Positions 57,985-64,000 of a stretch of 64,000 bases of DNA are shown in pieces. The stretch comes from JAAYYY01 sp964579295. Its GTDB lineage: Bacteria > Chloroflexota > Anaerolineae > Promineifilales > Promineifilaceae. Made by a program: the position numbers and the translations under genes. The notes under the pieces are model-generated. The model searched no databases and was not told where the DNA came from. It was given only the letters and a program-made list of their open reading frames with translations. The stretch is from the NCBI GenBank assembly GCA_964579295.1, contig CAZOGK010000001.1:62001-126000 (forward strand), written 5' to 3'. Each line of letters begins with the position of its first letter. The first letter of the stretch is position 1.

Positions 57985-59127
57985 TTACGCAACCCATAAC
58001 CAGAGACTCCAGCGAACGACAAAGTAGGCGAGCAGCAGCGCCGAGAGGGTGAGGATGGCAAGGAATAGACGCCGGTTTTCAAGGTAGCGCGCCGCGAGGA
58101 TAAAGAGCGGAAAGGCGACGAGTAGGAAGCGGGGTGTTGAGTATACCTGGAGCGTCGCCAGCGGGATGCCAAGCACATAGGCAGTGTAAACAACGTAGCT
58201 CGGGCGGAGCCGGCGCAAGGAAATGAATAGCAACCCGAGTCCGGTGGCGGCGAAGAGGATATCGACGAAGTTGTCGGCGAGACGCTGCCAGAGATCCGCC
58301 TGGAAAATCAGGTATTGCAGCCGTTCGCGTAAGCCGGAAGCCGCCACGTCGCGTCCCCAATCACGGTGCGCCTCGACGAAAAGCAACGGATTGCCGAACT
58401 CAATTTGCAGGAAAATGATGAAGAGAAGCAGCCCGGCCGGTACTAGCGCCAGGAGCCAGACCTGGCGCCAGCGCCGCGGGCGTTGCTGTAGCCACTCGAT
58501 GAGCAGCGGTAGCAGGAGGAGAAAGCCAATGGAGCGTGCCAGTCCACTGAACGAGCCGGCAACTGCGGCGGCCAGCCAGCGCTTGCGGCGCGCCCAGTAG
58601 AAGGCGGCGATTGTCAGGGCTGCGAAGAGGGCCTCTGAGTAGACGGCGCTATAGAACAGGCTCGCCGGGAAAAACGCGACCAACCAGACAGTACGCCGCG
58701 CCACTACCTGTTTCTCATCAAGGCAAACAAGCCGGTAGAGGAATAAGAAGGCCAAAAACGTAAACGTATGGGAGAGGAGTGCGCCGGCAATGGTCAGCGC
58801 TAACCAGCTCTCGCCGTTCAACGTGAACAGCCGCAGCAGCAAGGGGTAGAGGGGAAAGAAAGCAACGTTTGAGGCTTCGCCCGGTATGTAGCTGTAGCCA
58901 TTGCTGGCGATGTCCAGATAATAGCCGCTATCCCACCGGGCCCACAGATCGAGCCACGGAGAGGACGAGACCTGCCAGGGGCGCTGGCGCAGGTCGCCGA
59001 AGGTAAGGGCAAGAACACCCACCAGGAGGATGGCGAGCCTGCTAGCGGCGTAAGGCGCCAGTATGGCGCGCCAAGCTGCAGTGGAAGCGGCCGGCTGTCC
59101 GTCCGCGGTTTGTTCGGCCATGCTCAT
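57985..59127 (-). CDS. PIG-V-like membrane mannosyltransferase relative
   Basis: The 380-residue integral membrane protein has about nine or ten helices. The first outer loop reads ARWDSGYYLDIASNGY, followed by NVAFFPLYPLLLR; both match the pattern of PIG-V-like glycosyltransferases that use polyprenyl-phosphate sugars. The ATGA overlap with the upstream GT4 gene shows co-transcription in the polysaccharide cluster. The specific sugar cannot be told. Confidence 0.8.
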   Translation of the reverse strand: MSMAEQTADGQPAASTAAWRAILAPYAASRLAILLVGVLALTFGDLRQRPWQVSSSPWLDLWARWDSGYYLDIASNGYSYIPGEASNVAFFPLYPLLLRLFTLNGESWLALTIAGALLSHTFTFLAFLFLYRLVCLDEKQVVARRTVWLVAFFPASLFYSAVYSEALFAALTIAAFYWARRKRWLAAAVAGSFSGLARSIGFLLLLPLLIEWLQQRPRRWRQVWLLALVPAGLLLFIIFLQIEFGNPLLFVEAHRDWGRDVAASGLRERLQYLIFQADLWQRLADNFVDILFAATGLGLLFISLRRLRPSYVVYTAYVLGIPLATLQVYSTPRFLLVAFPLFILAARYLENRRLFLAILTLSALLLAYFVVRWSLWLWVA

Positions 59128-60431
59128 TCTTCCATCACGCTGCCGGCGGCTGCCCGTCCCCGGCGCGATGCCTGCGCCCGCCGATACAATTGTTCGATAT
59201 CCGCAGCATGCTCGGCAATGCGCCGCACCGGTTTGATACCCGCCTGCAGCCGCCTGAGCAGGTGCGGATCGCTCTGCAGTCGCAGCAGCTGGTCGCGCAG
59301 AGCGGCAGCGTCTCCCGGCGCAAACAACAGGCCATCCACTTCATCCTGGACCCGTTTGGCCAGCGCCCCCAGGCGCGACGCGACCACCGGAATGCCCGCC
59401 GCGAACGCCTCCTGAATGACGAGAGCGGCGGTCTCGTACCACAAAGAGGGTACGACCAGGACGTCGGCTTCGTGCGCCAGCATGCGCCACAGCTCCTCGC
59501 GGCCAACTGCCCCGACAAAGGTCAGCGCGGGCGTCTGGCTTAACGCCTGCAGCGGCTCCGCATAAGCCGGCTCGCCGCTCAGATCGCCGAGAATCGTGAA
59601 TTGAAAGTGGCGGGCCGAGAGCTGATTGGCCGCCTCCACCAGGACGTGGACCCCTTTTTGCCGCGCAATGCCGCCGACGTAGACGACGTGCAGCCGGCCG
59701 GTCTGCCGCGGGCCATCCGGGCGCGGCGCCTCCTGCACGAAGGCAGGCACATCAATGCCGTGGGGAATGACGGTCACTCGCCGCTCGTCAATCCCCAGGC
59801 GGCCATAAACGCGCCGCACAAAGTCCGTAGGAGCAATCAGCCCGGCCGCCTGCCGGACCACCCGGCGCAGCAAGAGCGCCCGATGGGCCAGCAAGGGGGC
59901 TACAGCCGGGGCGAGCCATTGGCCGCGCTGGAAGCCCGCTCGCGCCAGCACGCACCGCCCGCAATTGATCCAGGCCCTCGGCCCCGCGCAGATAGTCTGG
60001 TCGTAATTGGTCAGCAGCTGCGCGTTGGCGCACACGTACCAGTAGTCGTGTAACGTGACGACATACGGCAGCCCCGCATCCCGAATCTGGCCGGCAGCGG
60101 CGGCGGGTAGGCCCATCAGGTGCTGTACATGTACCAGCTCGGGCCGCGTCCTGGATAAGATGCCGGCCAGGGCGCTTGCCAGAGTGGGCTGGCGCCAGGT
60201 GCTGAGAAAGACCTCGCTGCGGCTGCGCTCGCCGGCCGGCGCGGCGAAAACGCGCACGCCCGACTCATCACGCTCGACGAATGCCGGGCCAGTGGCAGCC
60301 GCGGGCGAGGGATAGAAGACGCTTACCTCATGACCTTGCTCGGCCTGGTGGCGCGCCAGAGTCTGCGTGTAGAACTCGGTGCCGCCCCTATATTCGGGCG
60401 GATACTGGTGTGCCAGGTGCAGGATGCGCAC
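59124..60431 (-). CDS. GT4-family glycosyltransferase
   Basis: Retaining GT-B glycosyltransferase, 435 residues. The N-terminal loop RGGTEFYTQTLARHQ, the donor-domain entry HVVYVGGIARQKGV and the E-x7-E motif ETAALVIQEAFAAG are seen. The first domain contains a cysteine-rich stretch (CANAQ...CAGPRAWINCGRCV) with four cysteines, found in a GT4 branch of surface-glycan enzymes; these may bind zinc. The start is GTG at 60431, 7 bases after the preceding stop. Confidence 0.88.
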   Translation of the reverse strand: MRILHLAHQYPPEYRGGTEFYTQTLARHQAEQGHEVSVFYPSPAAATGPAFVERDESGVRVFAAPAGERSRSEVFLSTWRQPTLASALAGILSRTRPELVHVQHLMGLPAAAAGQIRDAGLPYVVTLHDYWYVCANAQLLTNYDQTICAGPRAWINCGRCVLARAGFQRGQWLAPAVAPLLAHRALLLRRVVRQAAGLIAPTDFVRRVYGRLGIDERRVTVIPHGIDVPAFVQEAPRPDGPRQTGRLHVVYVGGIARQKGVHVLVEAANQLSARHFQFTILGDLSGEPAYAEPLQALSQTPALTFVGAVGREELWRMLAHEADVLVVPSLWYETAALVIQEAFAAGIPVVASRLGALAKRVQDEVDGLLFAPGDAAALRDQLLRLQSDPHLLRRLQAGIKPVRRIAEHAADIEQLYRRAQASRRGRAAAGSVMEE

Positions 60432-60437
60432 AGATAC

Positions 60438-61703
60438 CTACTGGACGGCCTGCTTGTAGATAGCGTGCGCCTGCTCGAACTTGGCGGGCCACTGGTGCTG
60501 GTCGTAGACCTTGCGCTCACCCGCAGCCCCCATTGCGGCAGCCATATCCGGATCTGCCAGCAACTGCTCGATAGCGCTGCTCAGCGCGTGCACATTGGCG
60601 AACGGCACCAGCAGGCCGTCGCTGCCATCCGTGATGACATCGCAAACGCCCCAGCTGTTCGCCCCAATCACTGGCTTGCGATAGAGCCAGGCCTCCAGAT
60701 AGACGATGCCAAAGGAATCGGTGCGCGACGGCAGCACAAACAAGTCACAAGCGGCCAGCAGGTCTTTCTTCTCCTGTTCGTCAACCGGCCCCAGAACATG
60801 TAGACGATCGCGCGCAGCCGCTGGAAGCTGTGCCAGATGCTGCCGGAACGTCTCGAGGATGGCTCCTGCCAGAAAGAGCTCGACGTCCACGCCGCGCTGC
60901 CACAATTGCTGGGCGGCCTCGACGAGATGAAAGGTGCCCTTATCATAGCTCATCGCACCCAGTGACAGGATGATAGGGCCCCTTACCTGGTACTTTTCGC
61001 GGACGGCAGCGGCGCGGCCGCCCAGCACCTCTTCAGGCGTGACCCCGGACCCGATTACAGGTAGACGAGAAAGGGGCAGGCCGTGTTGCCGATAGTAGGC
61101 CTGCTCAGAAGCGGTCTGCATGAAGGCTACCGTGCTCTGTCGCACCAGGGCCACCTGATGTCTCATCGTATAGAACGCACTCAGGCCATCCTGGCCGGGC
61201 CTGTCCCCGGCGCCGAGGTGGGTGAGGGGATAGATGAGGTGAGGCCGTTCCCATTGCAGGGCGTAGCGCAGCCCGGCTGCCACGATCGACTCGAAGGCAA
61301 TCCCCATACCAGCTACCAGGTCGAAGCGCTCTTCGGTGTTCTCCACCCAATGCCAGAGGGCGGGCACGCGCGGCGCGTAGCGCGCCAACCGCCAGAGAAG
61401 AGGAATGGGCGCCGCAAGGCGGGAGAGGAGCCAGAGCAGGCGCCGGATTGCCGCGAAACTCAAAGCGGAAAACGGCAGGGGCTCTATGGGGAAGCGCAAC
61501 ACGCGCACGCCGTCAATCATCTCTTCTTGTTGCTCGAGCCGCGGCTGGCCCGCCATCCACAGCGCCTCGATGCTTTGTGCATCGGTGGTGGCCACGGTTA
61601 CCTCATGGCCGTGAGCGGCAAGCCGGCGTGAGAACTCTGCCATGTGCGCCTCGGCGCCGCCCCGTGCCGGAGCGTAGCGCGGAATGACGTGCAGCACGCG
61701 CAT
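60438..61703 (-). CDS. GT4-family glycosyltransferase
   Basis: The 421-residue GT-B enzyme has RGGAEAHMAEFSRRLAAHG at the N-terminus and IILSLGAMSYDKGTFHLVEAA at the start of the donor domain. The usual E-x7-E motif reads DSFGIVYLE, with Asp in place of the first Glu. It is 2 bases downstream of the export permease gene and probably adds a sugar to the same polymer. Confidence 0.9.
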   Translation of the reverse strand: MRVLHVIPRYAPARGGAEAHMAEFSRRLAAHGHEVTVATTDAQSIEALWMAGQPRLEQQEEMIDGVRVLRFPIEPLPFSALSFAAIRRLLWLLSRLAAPIPLLWRLARYAPRVPALWHWVENTEERFDLVAGMGIAFESIVAAGLRYALQWERPHLIYPLTHLGAGDRPGQDGLSAFYTMRHQVALVRQSTVAFMQTASEQAYYRQHGLPLSRLPVIGSGVTPEEVLGGRAAAVREKYQVRGPIILSLGAMSYDKGTFHLVEAAQQLWQRGVDVELFLAGAILETFRQHLAQLPAAARDRLHVLGPVDEQEKKDLLAACDLFVLPSRTDSFGIVYLEAWLYRKPVIGANSWGVCDVITDGSDGLLVPFANVHALSSAIEQLLADPDMAAAMGAAGERKVYDQHQWPAKFEQAHAIYKQAVQ

Positions 61704-61705
61704 GG

Positions 61706-62596
61706 TTACAGCTTCTCGCCGAAAACGTGCTCGCTGCGCACAAATAGCAAATAGCCGATGACCAGGATGATCGCTGATTGGACCAGGGTGCGGATGAGGA
61801 AGCTGGGGTCCATGCTGACGGGGCCCTGGCTGGCGGCCGTGCCCCAGAGGGTGGTGCGGTAGCCGTCGATAATCGAGGCCATCGGGTTAAGCCAGCGCAT
61901 AACCTGGGTCGGGTTGAACTGTACGCCAAATAAGGTGGCCGTCTCGCCGAAAAGCGTCTCGAACGAGTAGAAGACGGGCGAGAGGAAGAACCAGGCCTGG
62001 AGTACGACGTCGAGCACCATCAGCACATCGCGATAGAAGGTAGTAAGCGTGCTCAGGATGAAGCCCAATCCCAGGGTGAATATCATCTGGATGAGCAGGA
62101 TAAAGGGAATCCAGAGCGCGTAGCGCGTCAGCTCCAGCCCGAAGAGATAAAGAAAGAGGACAAGGACGATAAAGCCAAAGAGGAAATTGACCAGCTCGGA
62201 GAGCAGACTGGCAACAGGCAATAGCTCGCGCGGGAAATAGACCTTCTTAATGAGTGAAGCATTGCTGGTGATTGCCACGCTGGTCTTCATCAGCGAGCCG
62301 CTGAAGAAGCGCCACGGGATGATGCCAACCAGGACAAAAATGGGATATTGGCGCGGCGCCGCCCCGCCGCTCAGCACCGAGAAGACGACCGTAAAGACGA
62401 GCATCAGCCCCAGCGGGTTGAGCAGGCTCCAGAGGATGCCCAGCGCCGAATTCTTGTACTGGGCCTTCACCTCCCGGACCACGAGACTCTGCAGCAGGTA
62501 GCCGTATTGGGACAGCTCCCTGAGCCGGCGCCACAAACGGCCAGGGTCGGCGGCGTCGTAAATGTAGGCGGGTTTCTCCGATTGTCCGGTGCTCAT
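61706..62596 (-). CDS. ABC-2-type polysaccharide export permease (Wzm-like)
   Basis: Membrane subunit of 296 residues with six hydrophobic segments. The N-terminal segment LLQSLVVREVKAQYKNSALG followed by WSLLNPLGLMLVF is the hallmark of O-antigen/teichoic-acid export permeases. Such permeases need an ATPase (Wzt) to move lipid-linked glycan across the membrane. None is found in the window, so it may lie beyond the right edge or elsewhere. Confidence 0.92.
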   Translation of the reverse strand: MSTGQSEKPAYIYDAADPGRLWRRLRELSQYGYLLQSLVVREVKAQYKNSALGILWSLLNPLGLMLVFTVVFSVLSGGAAPRQYPIFVLVGIIPWRFFSGSLMKTSVAITSNASLIKKVYFPRELLPVASLLSELVNFLFGFIVLVLFLYLFGLELTRYALWIPFILLIQMIFTLGLGFILSTLTTFYRDVLMVLDVVLQAWFFLSPVFYSFETLFGETATLFGVQFNPTQVMRWLNPMASIIDGYRTTLWGTAASQGPVSMDPSFLIRTLVQSAIILVIGYLLFVRSEHVFGEKL

Positions 62597-62662
62597 ACCG
62601 ATCGTCGTGGCGCGATGCGGCCACTCTCCTGTCGCTTCACAGGCTGCCGGCCTGCGTAGCTG

Positions 62663-63331
62663 CTATTCGTCAATTTGACTTTTCTCTATGGCGGCCAGTC
62701 GCTGCTCAAGCTCCACCACGCGCGCCGCCAGACGGTCGTGTTCTTCTGCCAGGTGGCGGTGCAGCGCTTCCTGGTAACCGTGCCAATCGGCGAACGTATG
62801 GTTGACCGCTCGCTGCTCGCGCCCCAGTCTGCGCAGATAGAAGACGACCAGGTTGTGCAGCGCATAGCGGAACCGCTGCAGGAGCGGACCAAGCAGCGGC
62901 ACAGAAACCGGCCGGACGTCGAGCGCTGGCTCCAGCTTCACTGCTGCGGCTTCGCGCAGCTCGGACGTGTCGCGCCACTGATCGCTGGTCAGGGTAGGCG
63001 TTGCCGTCGCCGGCGGCCGCGCGGCGGCGGAGGACGAAACGCGCGGCGCCAGGTAATTGGTGCGCCGCAGCTGCAGCTGAAACTCGCGAACGGACGCGGC
63101 CGTCTCCTGCAGCAGGGTGAGGAGCATGTCATTGAGCTGTAGCTGCCGGCCGAGCGCCTCGCGCCAATCCGGCTCTTTTTTTCCTGGCGCCAGCAGCTCT
63201 ACGCGGAGCTTGCTCTGATACTGCCGCACCGCATGGATGCTGCGCCCCAGGTCGTCACGGGAGATCGCGCCCTGGGCCAGCTCAAACTCAATGTCTTCGA
63301 GAACGTGCTCGGCGGTAAGAGAAGAGGTCAT
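62663..63331 (-). CDS. Coiled-coil protein of the polysaccharide cluster, 222 residues
   Basis: Soluble helical protein, not recognised. Helical N-terminal half (SIHAVRQYQSKLRVELL, LQLNDMLLTLLQETAASVREFQLQLRR), an Ala/Pro/Thr linker (about 105-125), and a C-terminal half with AEEHDRLAARVVELEQRLAAIEK, a clear coiled coil. RFRYALHNLVVFYLRRLGRE resembles segments found next to methyltransferase or glycosyltransferase modules in glycan clusters. It is 2 bases from a GT4 gene and likely scaffolds or measures chain length. Confidence 0.75.
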   Translation of the reverse strand: MTSSLTAEHVLEDIEFELAQGAISRDDLGRSIHAVRQYQSKLRVELLAPGKKEPDWREALGRQLQLNDMLLTLLQETAASVREFQLQLRRTNYLAPRVSSSAAARPPATATPTLTSDQWRDTSELREAAAVKLEPALDVRPVSVPLLGPLLQRFRYALHNLVVFYLRRLGREQRAVNHTFADWHGYQEALHRHLAEEHDRLAARVVELEQRLAAIEKSQIDE

Positions 63332-63333
63332 CG

Positions 63334-64000
63334 TTATTCTCTGTGATGGAGAACCTGGCGGTAGGCTGCGGCAAAACGGGCCGCCATGGCGACATGCGTA
63401 AAATCTGCTAGCAGTCGCTGGCGACCGGTCAGGCCCATCTCGCGCAGGCGGGCCGGCGACTGCAGCAGGCGCGTAATCGCGCGTGCCAGCTGGTCGGGTT
63501 CCCCGGGATCGACCAGGAGACCGTCGCTCTCGTGAGTGACGACTTCCGGTACGCCGCCTGTGTTGCAGCCGACGACCGGCTTGGCGTAATTCATGGCCTC
63601 CAGATAAATCAGGCCAAATGACTCATACAAGGAAGGCGCCACAAACAGATCACAACTCTGGTAGCGGCGCTGTAGCTCTTCATCGGAGACAGCGCCGGTG
63701 AAACTCACCGAGGCGGCCCAGCGCGGATAGGTATGACGAAAGTAGCTATCATAGCTCATACCGTGCTGCTTCTGGAATCCGTCCTGCTGGCTGTTGTCGG
63801 CGCCGACAATTACAAAGCGGGCGTTGGGAAGTTGCGCCAGCACCTGGGGAATGGCCGCAAACAGATCCAGGATCCCTTTGCGTTTTTCGAGGCGCCCGAC
63901 AAAGAGCACCGTCAGCGCATCCGGTGGTCTATCTACAGGGAACGGGCGGACTGCCTCCTCTGGCGCCGGCACGATGCCGTAGGGAACAATCGAATAGCGC
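63334..64000 (-). CDS. GT4-family glycosyltransferase, truncated by the window edge
   Basis: Only the C-terminal part of this GT-B enzyme is present; the frame is open to the right edge (RYSIVPYGIVPAPEEA). The donor domain shows LTVLFVGRLEKRKGILDLF and the E-x7-E motif ESFGLIYLEAMNYAKPVVG. It is the first visible gene of the polysaccharide operon, immediately upstream of the coiled-coil protein. Confidence 0.9.
   Translation of the reverse strand, partial: RYSIVPYGIVPAPEEAVRPFPVDRPPDALTVLFVGRLEKRKGILDLFAAIPQVLAQLPNARFVIVGADNSQQDGFQKQHGMSYDSYFRHTYPRWAASVSFTGAVSDEELQRRYQSCDLFVAPSLYESFGLIYLEAMNYAKPVVGCNTGGVPEVVTHESDGLLVDPGEPDQLARAITRLLQSPARLREMGLTGRQRLLADFTHVAMAARFAAAYRQVLHHRE

Noticed and set aside
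1..64000. tRNA, rRNA, CRISPR array, insertion sequence or phage genes
   Set aside because: Reading both strands gave no cloverleaf-like element, no regularly spaced repeat, no transposase or integrase motif and no phage structural gene.

Overview
The window is about 64 kb of GC-rich bacterial chromosome with tightly packed, mostly housekeeping genes, frequent GTG/TTG starts and no phage, transposon, CRISPR array, rRNA or tRNA that I could recognise. The mix of genes points to an aerobic or facultative, probably monoderm member of the Chloroflexota (Anaerolineae/Caldilineae-like). This includes Mn-type SOD, menaquinone prenyltransferase, a Gram-positive-type LexA box, DUF2203, a stand-alone Memo protein, lipoprotein peptidases, and polysaccharide export without LPS genes. 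The assignment is an inference from gene content, not from a marker gene.

Layout. 0-10.6 kb: a membrane protein fragment, a dynamin-like GTPase, uvrB with a LexA-type operator, an unknown small protein, a polyprenyl-phosphate sugar transferase with a GT4 glycosyltransferase, a divergent Hsp70 and a DMT transporter. 10.6-14.7 kb (+): Mn-SOD, ferredoxin and fumC (an oxidative-stress-like set), then a JAMM peptidase and PlsY. 14.7-24.3 kb (-): an amino-acid uptake locus livK-H-M-G-F, followed by an ornithine-cyclodeaminase-family gene and an unusual lipoprotein that joins two different substrate-binding-protein families. 24.5-30.7 kb: citrate synthase with a clear terminator, a PMT/ArnT-like glycosyltransferase, then on the minus strand DUF2203, a B12-type radical SAM protein and two small unknown proteins, and an ErpA-like Fe-S carrier. 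30.9-40.4 kb: aspS, a GPH transporter, a stand-alone Nfu N-domain protein, YtxH, a gluzincin protease, FabH with a basic tail, a thioredoxin-fold protein that has lost its cysteines, a NnrU/ICMT-like protein and a 2H phosphoesterase. 40.4-50.7 kb: mutS, a dual-specificity phosphatase, a site-2 protease, a response regulator without phosphorylation residues opposite a degenerate SDR fragment, menA, a tandem GNAT protein and an acyl-CoA carboxylase beta subunit. 50.7-57.2 kb: a YbaK-like deacylase, a Memo/PqqD-like fusion with a 40-residue membrane peptide and a hydrolase, an M1-type peptidase lipoprotein and an inositol-phosphatase-like enzyme. 57.2-64 kb (-): a surface-polysaccharide cluster (methyltransferase, PIG-V-like membrane protein, three GT4 enzymes, ABC-2 export permease, coiled-coil protein) that runs off the right edge.

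How it works together. The two glycan regions (5-7.6 kb and 57-64 kb) would supply an initiating sugar-phosphate transferase, chain-extending enzymes and an export permease. The liv locus couples uptake of amino acids to a catabolic enzyme. Several proteins keep a family fold but have lost the catalytic or signalling residues: the pseudo-receiver regulator, the SDR fragment, the cysteine-free disulfide-oxidoreductase relative and the Hsp70 with Ala199. At least four genes have a -10 hexamer placed 7-8 bases before the start codon, which suggests leaderless transcription. These degenerate proteins, the binding-protein fusion, the radical SAM/small-protein cassette and the leaderless pattern are the most unusual things seen.
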